A DNA stretch of 64,000 bases from Guyparkeria hydrothermalis (lineage in GTDB: Bacteria > Pseudomonadota > Gammaproteobacteria > Halothiobacillales > Halothiobacillaceae), in NCBI RefSeq assembly GCF_023555385.1, contig NZ_JAJSED010000001.1:2152311-2216310 (forward strand). Direction: 5' to 3'. Shown piece after piece: positions 8,324-16,703 of the stretch. A program made the position numbers and the translations under genes. The notes under the pieces are model-generated. The model saw nothing but the letters and a program-made list of their open reading frames with translations, made no database searches and was not told the DNA's origin. The number at the start of each line of letters is the position of its first letter. Position 1 is the stretch's first letter.

Positions 8324-9184
8324 GTGTCGCTGATCGCCGAGAAAACCCGCGCCTATCTCGCCCTGACCCGGCTCGACCGGCCCGTGGGCATCTTCCTCTT
8401 GCTGTGGCCCACCTACTGGGCGCTGTGGGTAGCCGGTGCCGGTCGACCGGACCTGTTCATCTTCCTGATCTTCACCCTGGGCGTGATCGCGATGCGCTCG
8501 GCCGGCTGCGCGATCAATGACTTCGCCGACCGGCATGTCGACGGTCATGTCACACGCACCAAGGGACGTCCGCTGGCCACCGGGCGGATCACGGCGCGCG
8601 AGGCGCTGGGCGTGTTCGCGGTGTTGGTGGGTGTCTCCTTCCTGCTTGTGTTGCAGCTCAATGCCACCACCATCGCCCTGTCGGTGGTGGCGGTGATCCT
8701 GGCGGCCACCTACCCGTTCGGCAAGCGCTTCCATCACCTGCCGCAGGTGCATCTGGGACTGGCCTTCGGCTGGGCCATTCCGATGGCATTCGCCGCGCAC
8801 CTCGGTCACGTCCCGGCCGTGGCCTGGGTGCTGCTGCTGGCGAATATCGGCTGGACGCTCGCCTACGACACCCTCTACGCCATGGCCGACCGCCCGGACG
8901 ATCTCAAGATCGGGGTGAAGTCCTCGGCGATCCTGTTCGGTCGCTTCGACCTGGTGGCCGTGTCCCTTTCCTACCTCTGGACCCTGGCCTGGCTGATCGT
9001 CGTCGGCATGATGGCCGATCTTGCAGTGGCTTATTTCATCGGACTGGCAATCGCGGCCGTCAGCGCGGTCTGGATCGTGCGTACAGCCCGCAGCCGCGAG
9101 CTTGCCGATTGCGTGCTCGCCTTCCGCCGCAACAATGTCTTCGGCGCGATGGTGATGCTCGCTCTGGTCGCCGGCTTTCTCTGA
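8324..9184 (+). CDS. ubiA: 4-hydroxybenzoate polyprenyltransferase
   Basis: This 286-residue integral membrane prenyltransferase attaches the polyprenyl tail to 4-hydroxybenzoate in ubiquinone biosynthesis. The first Asp-rich motif is NDFADRHVD (N65, D66, D69, D73), and the second lies in [13 protein letters not shown]. About nine hydrophobic helices are visible, and the length equals that of E. coli UbiA (290). The start is GTG 8324, with only a poor ribosome site. The usual partner ubiC is not adjacent. It stands alone, divergent from the gamma-CA-like gene. Confidence 0.95.
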   Translation: MSLIAEKTRAYLALTRLDRPVGIFLLLWPTYWALWVAGAGRPDLFIFLIFTLGVIAMRSAGCAINDFADRHVDGHVTRTKGRPLATGRITAREALGVFAVLVGVSFLLVLQLNATTIALSVVAVILAATYPFGKRFHHLPQVHLGLAFGWAIPMAFAAHLGHVPAVAWVLLLANIGWTLAYDTLYAMADRPDDLKIGVKSSAILFGRFDLVAVSLSYLWTLAWLIVVGMMADLAVAYFIGLAIAAVSAVWIVRTARSRELADCVLAFRRNNVFGAMVMLALVAGFL

Positions 9185-9185
9185 A

Positions 9186-9229
9186 TCGAAAAGCGACCGT
9201 CGCCCGACTACACTCCGTTAGCTGGCTAA
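9186..9229 (+). promoter_or_regulatory. Candidate promoter and palindrome upstream of the DsrE-like gene
   Basis: TCGAAA (9186-9191) and TACACT (9209-9214) are 17 bp apart and each match sigma-70 hexamers at 4 of 6 positions. The inverted repeat TTAGC-TG-GCTAA (9218-9229) would lie at the predicted transcription start, a position typical of a repressor site. The sequence support is modest. Confidence 0.35.
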
Positions 9230-9292
9230 TGAAATCGCCGTTTTCGGCGCCCGCCGGCTTTGCCTCCTTCGAGCGAAACGGAGTGTTTCCCC

Positions 9293-9790
9293 ATGATCAC
9301 GCGCAGCCTCCTGTCCCTCATGATCGCGGCCATGCTGGCGCTCGTCATGCCTCTCGTGGTCCATGCCACCCCCGTTGACGACGCCGCTGCCCTCGACGGG
9401 GTGGAGAAAGCCAAGGGCGTCTTCCAGATCGACTTCACCGAGGCGGAGAAGACTGCCTTCTATCTCGAGATCATCCGGGGCACCCACGCGAATTTCGTGC
9501 GCCAGGGGCTCGATCCGGATCTGGTGATCGTGTTCATCGGCCCGACGGTCAAGTTCCTGACCACCGAGGCCGGCGAGGAGGTTGCTGATCCGGCGACGTT
9601 GATGCGGATCGAGTCCGAGGTCGCGCGTCTGGCGGATCTCGGGGTGCGCCTCCAGGTTTGCGCGGTGGCCACCGATGTTTTCGGTGTCGACAACGACACG
9701 TTGTTCGACGGCCTGGAGCTGACGGGCGATGGCTTTGTGGCGATGATCGGTTGGCAGGCACAGGGCTATCATCCGATCACGATGTTCTGA
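9293..9790 (+). CDS. Secreted DsrE/DsrF-like protein
   Basis: This 165-residue protein has a Sec signal peptide (SLLSLMIAAMLALVMPLVVHA) and a DsrE/DsrF-type mature domain. Features include FQIDFTEAEKTAFYLEII near the start, IVFIGPTVKFLTTE in the middle, and one Cys in RLQVCAVATDVFGV. Cytoplasmic DsrE and TusD relay sulfur on a conserved Cys. Exported relatives are common in sulfur-metabolising proteobacteria, but their roles are unproven. ATG 9293 is chosen for GGAG upstream and the correctly placed signal peptide. It appears to be a single-gene unit. Confidence 0.65.
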   Translation: MITRSLLSLMIAAMLALVMPLVVHATPVDDAAALDGVEKAKGVFQIDFTEAEKTAFYLEIIRGTHANFVRQGLDPDLVIVFIGPTVKFLTTEAGEEVADPATLMRIESEVARLADLGVRLQVCAVATDVFGVDNDTLFDGLELTGDGFVAMIGWQAQGYHPITMF

Positions 9791-9846
9791 ACATGGGGGA
9801 TTCCGGAGCCTGTTTTCTGAACAGGACACTGCGCGCGGTCTAGACT
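9782..9846 (+). promoter_or_regulatory. Two palindromes and candidate promoter of the cytochrome c' gene
   Basis: ATGTTC-T-GAACAT (9782-9794) is a perfect inverted repeat that spans the stop codon of the DsrE-like gene. A second related palindrome, CTGTT-TTCTG-AACAG, lies at 9810-9824. TGAACA (9818-9823) and TAGACT (9841-9846), 17 bp apart, could be -35 and -10. The second palindrome covers the -35, as a repressor operator would. Confidence 0.45.
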
Positions 9847-9912
9847 CGGCTACCGAGGACCGGTGTGTTGCGTCGGTCGATTCCCGGTTCGACGTGAAAG
9901 GGAGGATTCCTC

Positions 9913-10386
9913 ATGAAAAACAGTATCCTGGGTGGCCGGTTCCTGCCGGTTGTCATTGCTTGTGCCATTGGTGCCTCCGGCGCGGCGCTTGCCGCCGACC
10001 CGGATGAGATCATCGACTATCGGCAGGGTGCGATGCAGGTGACCAAGTACCACTTCAGCACCATCGCCGACATGCTGAAGGGCAAGATCGAGTACGACGA
10101 GGCGGCGGTGAAGAAGCACGCCGATGTGGTGCAGCTGATGAGCACGCTGGTGAAGGACGAGTTCCCCGAGGGGACGGATGCCCTGGCCGGTGAGACCAAC
10201 GCCCTGATCGACGTCTGGGACAAGCCGGACGAGTTCGCCGACAAGGTGGCCGAGTTCGAAGAAACGGCGATCGAGCTGGAGAAAGCCGCGGAATCGGGCG
10301 ACAAGGCGCGACTCGCCGCGGCGGTCAAGGACGTCGGCTCGAGTTGCAAGGCCTGTCACGACGACTTCCGCCAGGATGACGAGTGA
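9913..10386 (+). CDS. Cytochrome c' (class II c-type cytochrome)
   Basis: This 157-residue periplasmic haem protein has a signal peptide ending near ALAA. The mature part is a four-helix bundle with the haem-binding CKACH at residues 145-149, close to the C-terminus, as in cytochrome c' and c-556. The sequence starts RQGAMQVTKYHFSTIADML, the usual first helix with its M-x-x-(K/H) segment. These proteins bind NO or CO, or act in electron transfer. AAAGGGAGG precedes the ATG. It is followed by a strong terminator, so it is monocistronic, and its promoter overlaps paired palindromes. Confidence 0.9.
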   Translation: MKNSILGGRFLPVVIACAIGASGAALAADPDEIIDYRQGAMQVTKYHFSTIADMLKGKIEYDEAAVKKHADVVQLMSTLVKDEFPEGTDALAGETNALIDVWDKPDEFADKVAEFEETAIELEKAAESGDKARLAAAVKDVGSSCKACHDDFRQDDE

Positions 10387-10413
10387 TCCCGCGATGCATG
10401 GGTAGCCATTCGA

Positions 10414-10440
10414 CAACCCGCCGACGGCGGGTTGTTTTTG
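10414..10440 (+). terminator. Intrinsic terminator of the cytochrome c' gene
   Basis: A perfect 9-bp stem, CAACCCGCC / GGCGGGTTG with a GAC loop, is followed by TTTTTG. It begins 28 bp after the cytochrome stop codon. Confidence 0.9.
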
Positions 10441-10515
10441 TTTCGGAGGTTCGGGCCAGCCGATCGATGGACTAAGGTCGTGGCCGGTTAGGCAGTCCCT
10501 GATTGTGGAGGCGGC

Positions 10516-10854
10516 ATGCTGAGATTTCCCCGTACGGCACAGGCCAGTCCCGCCGAGATCGAATCCGTCTTCAAGGACGAGCTCGCCGCGACCCCCCCGG
10601 ACGCGCTGCCCCTGCAACAGGGCATGGCGCAAGGCAGTGTCGCCGACGGTGATGGCCTCTCGGCCATGGTGATCGGTACTCAGGTCGATGACGACCACCT
10701 GCGCATCCATGCCGGTCTGTTCTTTGCGAGCGTGGTTGCCGGTTGCGCCTGTCACAACGATCCCACCCCGATGGCCGAACAGGCCGAATACTGCGAGGCC
10801 ATGTTCGTGATCGAACGCCCCGGCGGGGCGACCCGCGTCGAGCTGCTCGACTGA
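10516..10854 (+). CDS. Small conserved-looking unknown protein with a CxCH motif
   Basis: This 112-residue, acidic, soluble protein has no signal peptide or membrane segment. A GGAGG ribosome site supports ATG 10516. The central region (LHIHAGLFFASVVAGCACHNDP-like; CxCH about residues 78-81) and a later Cys in AEYCEAMFVIE could bind a metal. The motif is not CxxCH, so covalent haem is not expected. I do not recognise the family with confidence. It lies alone between the cytochrome c' terminator and the RND operon. Confidence 0.65.
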   Translation: MLRFPRTAQASPAEIESVFKDELAATPPDALPLQQGMAQGSVADGDGLSAMVIGTQVDDDHLRIHAGLFFASVVAGCACHNDPTPMAEQAEYCEAMFVIERPGGATRVELLD

Positions 10855-10880
10855 CACGTTCGCCTTGCTGAGCGGCCGCG

Positions 10881-10896
10881 TTCAGCTTCAATTCAG
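10881..10896 (+). promoter_or_regulatory. Direct-repeat site upstream of the RND efflux operon
   Basis: TTCAG occurs twice with an 11-bp period (10881-10885 and 10892-10896). OmpR-family response regulators such as PmrA and QseB bind direct half-sites one helical turn apart next to or over the -35. The operon downstream encodes such a regulator, so autoregulation is plausible but inferred. Confidence 0.45.
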
Positions 10897-10940
10897 ATCG
10901 ATTCGCTTGAATGCATCCATCGCCTTTACGGAGATGGATC

Positions 10941-12209
10941 ATGAAACGCCGTTTTCTCCTTCCCTCGGCCCTGGTCGTGACCCTCGTCGCGACCGGGATG
11001 CTGGTGGCCAGGCCGGTCGTCGCCCAGCCCGATGTTCCGGTCGATGCTCGTTCGGCAACCTCGTTGCCTGATTCTGCCGACCTGACGCTCGCCTCGGTGG
11101 TCGAGGCTGCCCTCGCGCACAGCCCTGACGCCGAGCGTCTGGTGGCCCGATCTCAGCATGCCGATGCGATGGCCGACCGGGCGCAGAGCGTGCTCGATGA
11201 CGCGCCCACCGTCGGTTTTTCCCACCAGACCGATGCGCTCGGCGGCGACACCGGCATGCGCGAATGGGAGAGCTCGATCGAGCTGCCGCTGCGTCGCTCC
11301 GGGCTACGAGAGGCGGCCCGGCGACAGGCCGAGGGGCAGCGCTCGGTGGTCGAAGGCCAGTCGGCCATGTGGCGACTCGAGGTGGCCGGTCGGGTGCGCG
11401 ATCTGCTCGCGCGCCTCGACGCCGCCCAGGCAGAAGTGACCCTCGCCGGGCAGGCGCTCGCCACGGCCCGCGATCTTCAGGCCCAGGTGGGCAAGCGGGT
11501 CGAATACGGCGACGTGCCACGTACCGACCGCCTGCTCGCCCGCGAGGACACGCTTCAGCGCGAGGCGGATCTGCGTCGGGCGCGCCTGCAACGGGACCAG
11601 GTCGTGGCCGAGTACCGTCGCTTTACCGGCCTCGAGAGACGTCCCGCGACCTGGCGAGAAGCCCCGTCCGACGACACCGCGCTCGATCAGCATCCGGCAT
11701 TGCAGTCAGCTCGTGCCGCGATGAGCACCGCCCAGGCAGGGCGCGCCGTGGTCCGCGAACGCGGCCGCCTGCAGCCGACGGTGGGTTTCAATCTCCGCCG
11801 CGAGGAAGACGGCCGCGATGCGATCGACAGCGTCGGCGTTTCCCTGTCGCTGCCCATCCCGCTCTCCCGCCTGCGCGCCCCTGAAGAGGCGCGGGCCGGC
11901 ATCGACCTGGCGGATGCGCAGGCGAGTTTCCGCCAGGCGCGCCGTGACACCGCGCTCGCCGTCGAGCAGGCCCGCCAGGCGCTGACGACGGCTCGCGGCC
12001 AGCTCGAGCGCGCCCGCGATCAGGAGTCGCTCGCTACCGAGAATCTGCGTATCCAGAAGAAGGCCTACTCGCTGGGCGAGATCGGTCTGGTCGACCTGCT
12101 ACGGGTGCAGAGCCGCCACCTGGTCGCTCATCGCCAGGCGGTCATGAGCGAGATCGATCTCAAGCGCGCCATCGCCGATTACAACCAGGCCAAGGGGGTC
12201 ATGCCGTGA
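10941..12209 (+). CDS. CzcC-like outer-membrane efflux protein (TolC superfamily)
   Basis: This 422-residue protein has a signal peptide (LVVTLVATGMLVARPVVA, cleaved near AQP). Two OEP repeats rich in Ala-Gln-Arg coiled-coil segments follow, as in CzcC/CusC. It would form the outer-membrane channel of the tripartite pump encoded next. ATG 10941 has a GGAG-type site; an in-frame ATG 30 bp earlier lacks one. Its stop overlaps the adaptor start (GTGA), which shows translational coupling. It heads a seven-gene operon that ends with a two-component system. Confidence 0.9.
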   Translation: MKRRFLLPSALVVTLVATGMLVARPVVAQPDVPVDARSATSLPDSADLTLASVVEAALAHSPDAERLVARSQHADAMADRAQSVLDDAPTVGFSHQTDALGGDTGMREWESSIELPLRRSGLREAARRQAEGQRSVVEGQSAMWRLEVAGRVRDLLARLDAAQAEVTLAGQALATARDLQAQVGKRVEYGDVPRTDRLLAREDTLQREADLRRARLQRDQVVAEYRRFTGLERRPATWREAPSDDTALDQHPALQSARAAMSTAQAGRAVVRERGRLQPTVGFNLRREEDGRDAIDSVGVSLSLPIPLSRLRAPEEARAGIDLADAQASFRQARRDTALAVEQARQALTTARGQLERARDQESLATENLRIQKKAYSLGEIGLVDLLRVQSRHLVAHRQAVMSEIDLKRAIADYNQAKGVMP

Positions 12210-13303
12210 AACGCTTCGTCCGAGGGGCCGTCTGGTCCGTCCTGATGATCGTCCCGCCGCTGCAGGCGGCCGAGATTTCGCTTTCCGAATCGCAGCTCGA
12301 GGCGCTCGCGATCGAGACTGCCATGGTCGAGCCGGCCGAGGAGGCAGGCGGGCACGCGTACCCGGCCGAGGTACGGGTGCCACCCGCCAACCAGACCGTG
12401 CTCGCCGCGCCGGTCGACGGCCTGATCGAACGCGTCTACGTCGCCGAGGGGCAGGCGGTCGCGGCAGGCGACTCCGCCGTCAGCCTGCGCAGTCCCGGCT
12501 TGGTCGACCTGCAACGCGACTACCTCAAGACGCTCTCCGAGCATCGGCTCGCCGCCCAGGCCCTCGAGCGCGACCGGGCACTGGCGAAGGAGGGCATCAT
12601 CGCCGAGCGCCGCCTCAACGAGACCCGTGGGGCCTATGAGCAGTCGCGCGCCCAACTGTCCGCCCTGCGTCAGAGCCTGGTACTTGCCGGCATGGGCGAG
12701 GAGGCGATCGACACCCTGGCATCGAGCCAGCGGATCGATGCCGCACTCGATCTCGTTGCACCGCAGGCGGGCACGGTGATGGACCTGATGGCGGCGGCCG
12801 GCGAGCGCGTGCAGGCGGCCTCCGGGTTGGCCCGCATCAGCGCGCTGGACAGCCTGTGGCTGGAGGTGCGCCTGCCGGTCGAGCGGTTGGCGGACGTGTC
12901 GGTCGGCTCGGCGGTGCGTGTGGTCGATACCGATCGCTCGGCCGAGGTGATCCTGATCGGCAGCCAGGTCGCCACCGACGATCAGACGGTGATGGTGCGT
13001 GCGCAAATTGATGGCGTCGCCGGCCAGTTGCGCCCGGGCCAGTTCCTGCGGGTGCGCCTGGCCGAGAGCGACGCGGCGAACCTGTTTCGTGTCCCGTCGG
13101 CGGCGGTGGTGCGCGAGGGCGACGGCTTCTTCGTCTTCCGTGTCGCCGACGGCGGCTTCGACCCGGTGCCGGTCGAACGGCTCGGCCAGTCGGGCGACGT
13201 GCTGACCGTGCGCAGTCCCGAGCTGTCGGCGGACGACCGGGTCGCGGTCGCCGGCGTGGTGGCCATCAAGGGTGCCTGGCAGGGCATGGGAGGCGGTGAG
13301 TGA
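12206..13303 (+). CDS. RND efflux periplasmic adaptor (CzcB/CusB-like)
   Basis: This 365-residue membrane-fusion protein starts at GTG 12206. Its short signal peptide is SVLMIVPPLQA. It has the lipoyl-like half-motif APVDGLIERVYVAEGQAV, a central helical hairpin (about residues 105-165), and a beta-barrel and membrane-proximal region rich in Val. It links the inner-membrane pump to the outer-membrane channel. It lacks the long His-rich N-terminal region seen in some CzcB and CusB proteins, so the metal cannot be inferred from it. It overlaps the genes on both sides. Confidence 0.88.
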   Translation: MKRFVRGAVWSVLMIVPPLQAAEISLSESQLEALAIETAMVEPAEEAGGHAYPAEVRVPPANQTVLAAPVDGLIERVYVAEGQAVAAGDSAVSLRSPGLVDLQRDYLKTLSEHRLAAQALERDRALAKEGIIAERRLNETRGAYEQSRAQLSALRQSLVLAGMGEEAIDTLASSQRIDAALDLVAPQAGTVMDLMAAAGERVQAASGLARISALDSLWLEVRLPVERLADVSVGSAVRVVDTDRSAEVILIGSQVATDDQTVMVRAQIDGVAGQLRPGQFLRVRLAESDAANLFRVPSAAVVREGDGFFVFRVADGGFDPVPVERLGQSGDVLTVRSPELSADDRVAVAGVVAIKGAWQGMGGGE

Positions 13304-16300
13304 TGCTGTCCGCCCTGGTCCGCTTTTCGCTGACGCAGCGCCTGTTCGTCCTGCTGCTGGTGGTGCTTGCCGCCGGACTGGGAACGCGCGCCTTCCTCAA
13401 CCTGCCGATCGATGCCTTTCCCGACGTCTCGACCACCCAGGTCAAGCTGATCATCAAGGCGCCGGGGATGACGCCCGAGGAGGTCGAACAGCGCATCACC
13501 GCGCCGGTGGAGGTCGAGATGCTCGGCATCCCCGACCAGAAGATGCTGCGCTCGGTGGCCAAGTACGGGCTGACGGCGATCACGATCGACTTTGCCGAGG
13601 GCACCGACATCTACTGGGCGCGCCAGCAGGTATCCGAGCGACTGACGGCCGTCTGGGGTGACCTGCCGCCCGATGCCTCCGGCGGCATGGCGCCGATCAC
13701 CACGCCGCTGGGCGAGATGTTCATGTTCACGATCGACGGCGGCGATCTGACCCTCGCCGAACGTCGCTCGCTGCTCGACTGGGTGATCCGCCCGGCGCTG
13801 CGCACCGTGCCCGGCGTCGCCGAGGTCAACTCGCTGGGCGGTCACGTGCGCACCTTCGAGGTCACGCCCAACACCGAGCGGATGAGTGCCCGCGGCGTCA
13901 CCTATGAGCAACTGCGCGAGGCGCTGGCGCGCAACAACCGTAATGATGGCGCCGGCCGGGTCGAGGATGGCGAGGAGGCGCTGCTGGTACGCGTCGAGGG
14001 CAGCGTCATGACCCTCGACGACCTGCGCGAGACCGTGGTCGCCACCACCCCCGGCGGGGCGCCGATCCACGTCACCGACGTGGCGGACGTGCGCATCGGC
14101 AGCCTGACCCGCTACGGCGCGGTGACCCAGGACGGTGAGTCCGAGGCGGTCGAGGGGCTGGTGCTGGGTCTGCGCGGGGCGAACGCGCGCAAGGTGGTCG
14201 CCGGCGTCGAGGCCAAGCTCGACGAGCTGGCGCCGACCCTGCCCGAGGGCGTCTCGGTCAATGTCTTCTACAACCGGGCCCACCTGGTCGACCGCGCGGT
14301 GCACACCGTCACCAAGGCGCTCGAGGAGGCGATCGTCCTGGTGCTGATCCTCTTGGTGGTGTTCCTCGGCAACCTGCGCGCGGCGGTGACCGTGGCGCTG
14401 ATCCTGCCGCTGGCCGCACTGGTGACCTTCATCCTCATGAGTCGGGTCGGCATGTCGGCCAACCTGATGAGCCTCGGCGGGCTGGCGATCGCGATCGGCA
14501 TGCTGGTCGACGCGGCGGTGGTGGTGGTCGAGAACGTCGTCGCCCATCTGGCGCGCGAAAGGGAAGCCCGACGCCTGCCGCGCCTGCACGTGATCTACCG
14601 CGCGGTGCGCGAGGTGGCCGCTCCGGTGACCTCCGGCATCCTGATCATCGTGATCGTGTTCCTGCCGCTGCTCACCCTGGAGGGGCTGGAAGGTAAACTG
14701 TTCAAGCCGGTGGCCTTGACCATCGTGTTCGCCCTGGGCAGCTCCCTGCTGCTTTCGCTGACCGCCATCCCGGTGATCAGCTCGTACCTGCTGCGCAACG
14801 TGCCGCACGACGAGCCCTGGTTGGTTCGCCAGCTTCAACGCATCTACACCCCGGCACTGGCCTGGTCGCTGCGCCATCCGCTGGTGATCGGTGCCGCGGC
14901 ACTGATCGCCCTCGGCGGGACGGGCGCGGCCTACACCCAGATCGGCAAGATCTTCATGCCGACGATGAACGAGGGCGACGTGATCGTGCAGCTGGAGAAG
15001 CTGCCGTCGATCTCGCTCGACCGCTCGATCGCCATCGACAAGCGCTTCCAGCAGGCGCTGATCGAGCGCGTGCCCGAGGTCACCGGCGTGGTCGCGCGCA
15101 CCGGTTCCGACGAGCTCGGCATGGACCCGATGGGCCTGAACGAGACCGACAGCTTCCTGGTGTTGAAGCCGCGCGACGAGTGGCGCTTCGAGACCAAGGA
15201 AGAGCTGATCGACGCGATCCGCGCCGTGCTCGACGACTTCCCCGGCATTGCCCACGCCTTCACCCAGCCGATCGAGATGCGCGTCTCCGAGATGCTCACC
15301 GGCGTGCGCGGCGATCTGGCGATCAAGCTGTTCGGTCCGGATCTCGACGTGCTCAACACCAAGGCCAAGGCGATCGCCGAGGCGGTCCGCGGCATCGACG
15401 GCGCCTCGGACGTCTTCTACACCCGCAACGAGGGCGTGCAGTACCTCAAGATCGAGGTCGACCGGCAGGCCGCCGGTCGCCAGGGGATGTCGATCGAGTC
15501 GCTCGAGTCCCTGCTGCGCGCGCAGCTCGAGGGCCAGCGCGTCGGCACGGTCTACGAGGGCATGCGTCGCACGCCCTTGATGATTCGCGGCAGCCGCGAG
15601 ACGGCCCGCTCGCCCGAGGCGATGCGCGAGCTGCTGATCAGCCTGCCCAACGGTCGCGAGTTGCCGCTGTCGGCGCTGGCGAGCATCGAGCGGGTCGAGG
15701 GGCCGGTCAAGGTCGAGCGCGAACTGGGCGAGCGCTTCGTGGTGATCGCCGCGAACGTCGCCGGGCGCGATCTCGTGGGCTTCGTCGAGGACGCCCGTCG
15801 GGTCGTGGGCGAGACGGTGGACCTGGATGCGGGCTACCGGCTCGCCTGGGGCGGGCAGTTCGAGAACCAGCAGCGCGCGGCCAAGCGTCTCGGGCTGGTG
15901 GTGCCGGTCTCGATCGGTCTGATCTTCCTGTTGCTGTTCACCACCTTCGGCTCGATCCGCCAGGCCACGCTGGTGCTGCTGAATATCCCGTTCGCGCTGA
16001 TCGGCGGGGTCTTCGGCCTGTGGTTCTCGGGCGAGTACCTTTCGGTGCCAGCCTCGGTCGGGTTTATCGCACTCTTGGGTATCGCGGTACTCAACGGGGT
16101 GGTGCTGGTGAGCTACTTCAACCAGCTGCGCGCGCTGGGTCTATCCATGCACGAAACGGTGGTCGAGGGCGCCAGGCGCCGTCTGCGGCCGGTGCTGATG
16201 ACCGCCTCGATCGCCGCCTTCGGCCTGATCCCCCTGCTGTTCGCCACCGGGCCGGGCTCGGAGATCCAGCGGCCGCTCGCGGCGGTGGTGATCGGCGGGC

Positions 16301-16404
16301 TGGTAACCTCCACCCTGCTGACCCTGATCCTGCTGCCCATCCTCTACCGGCGCTTCGGCGAGCCGCGCTCGTCCGCCGCCACTGACCCGGAGGCCTCGTC
16401 ATGA
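13300..16404 (+). CDS. Heavy-metal-type RND efflux pump (CzcA/CusA family)
   Basis: This 1034-residue proton-driven inner-membrane transporter of the HME-RND family has 12 helices and two large periplasmic loops. The helix-4 proton relay reads GLAIAIGMLVDAAVVVVEN (D404, E411), closer to CusA. The porter domain segments DPMGLNETDSFLVLKP and TQPIEMRVSEMLTGVR are closer to CzcA. Substrate (Cu+/Ag+ versus Zn2+/Co2+/Cd2+) is therefore open. Start is GTG 13300 or ATG 13303, both behind GGGAGG and overlapping the adaptor stop. A DUF3240 gene overlaps its end, as is common in metal efflux operons. Confidence 0.92.
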   Translation: MMLSALVRFSLTQRLFVLLLVVLAAGLGTRAFLNLPIDAFPDVSTTQVKLIIKAPGMTPEEVEQRITAPVEVEMLGIPDQKMLRSVAKYGLTAITIDFAEGTDIYWARQQVSERLTAVWGDLPPDASGGMAPITTPLGEMFMFTIDGGDLTLAERRSLLDWVIRPALRTVPGVAEVNSLGGHVRTFEVTPNTERMSARGVTYEQLREALARNNRNDGAGRVEDGEEALLVRVEGSVMTLDDLRETVVATTPGGAPIHVTDVADVRIGSLTRYGAVTQDGESEAVEGLVLGLRGANARKVVAGVEAKLDELAPTLPEGVSVNVFYNRAHLVDRAVHTVTKALEEAIVLVLILLVVFLGNLRAAVTVALILPLAALVTFILMSRVGMSANLMSLGGLAIAIGMLVDAAVVVVENVVAHLAREREARRLPRLHVIYRAVREVAAPVTSGILIIVIVFLPLLTLEGLEGKLFKPVALTIVFALGSSLLLSLTAIPVISSYLLRNVPHDEPWLVRQLQRIYTPALAWSLRHPLVIGAAALIALGGTGAAYTQIGKIFMPTMNEGDVIVQLEKLPSISLDRSIAIDKRFQQALIERVPEVTGVVARTGSDELGMDPMGLNETDSFLVLKPRDEWRFETKEELIDAIRAVLDDFPGIAHAFTQPIEMRVSEMLTGVRGDLAIKLFGPDLDVLNTKAKAIAEAVRGIDGASDVFYTRNEGVQYLKIEVDRQAAGRQGMSIESLESLLRAQLEGQRVGTVYEGMRRTPLMIRGSRETARSPEAMRELLISLPNGRELPLSALASIERVEGPVKVERELGERFVVIAANVAGRDLVGFVEDARRVVGETVDLDAGYRLAWGGQFENQQRAAKRLGLVVPVSIGLIFLLLFTTFGSIRQATLVLLNIPFALIGGVFGLWFSGEYLSVPASVGFIALLGIAVLNGVVLVSYFNQLRALGLSMHETVVEGARRRLRPVLMTASIAAFGLIPLLFATGPGSEIQRPLAAVVIGGLVTSTLLTLILLPILYRRFGEPRSSAATDPEASS

Positions 16405-16703
16405 AACCGATGCTGCTGACGCTGATCGCCCGCCCCGACGTCGAGGAGGTGGTGATCGACTGGCTTTTGGGACGCGAGGAGCTCACCGGGTTCACGGGTC
16501 AGGCCGCCTACGGCCACAGCCGCGAGCACGGTAGCTTCAGCCTGGTCGAACAGGTCACCGGCCGGCAGCGCCGAGCGATGTTCCATGTGCAGATCGACGA
16601 GGCGGAGGCCGAGTCGCTGCTGGCCGCCATGCGCGAGGAGTTGGCCGGGCTTGGGCTGCGCTACTGGCTGACGCCCATGATCGAAACGGGAGTGATCGTG
16701 TGA
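16401..16703 (+). CDS. DUF3240 family protein
   Basis: This 100-residue cytoplasmic protein has a ferredoxin-like or PII-like alpha/beta pattern. It starts with LLTLIARPDVEEVVIDWLL and contains GFTGQAAYGHSREHGSFSLVEQV. DUF3240 proteins are regularly found just after CzcA/CusA-type pumps. Their role is unknown, and a metal-sensing or pump-modulating function is only a guess. The ATG overlaps the pump stop codon (ATGA), and its own stop overlaps the next start (GTGTGA). Confidence 0.8.
   Translation: MKPMLLTLIARPDVEEVVIDWLLGREELTGFTGQAAYGHSREHGSFSLVEQVTGRQRRAMFHVQIDEAEAESLLAAMREELAGLGLRYWLTPMIETGVIV

Noticed and set aside
10516-10854. CACH in the small unknown protein as a c-type haem site
   Set aside because: The spacing is CxCH, not CxxCH, and there is no signal peptide for export to the cytochrome maturation machinery.
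12982-15255. A 757-codon minus-strand frame opposite the RND pump
   Set aside because: This is a GC-skew shadow with no domain, no ribosome site and no conserved start.
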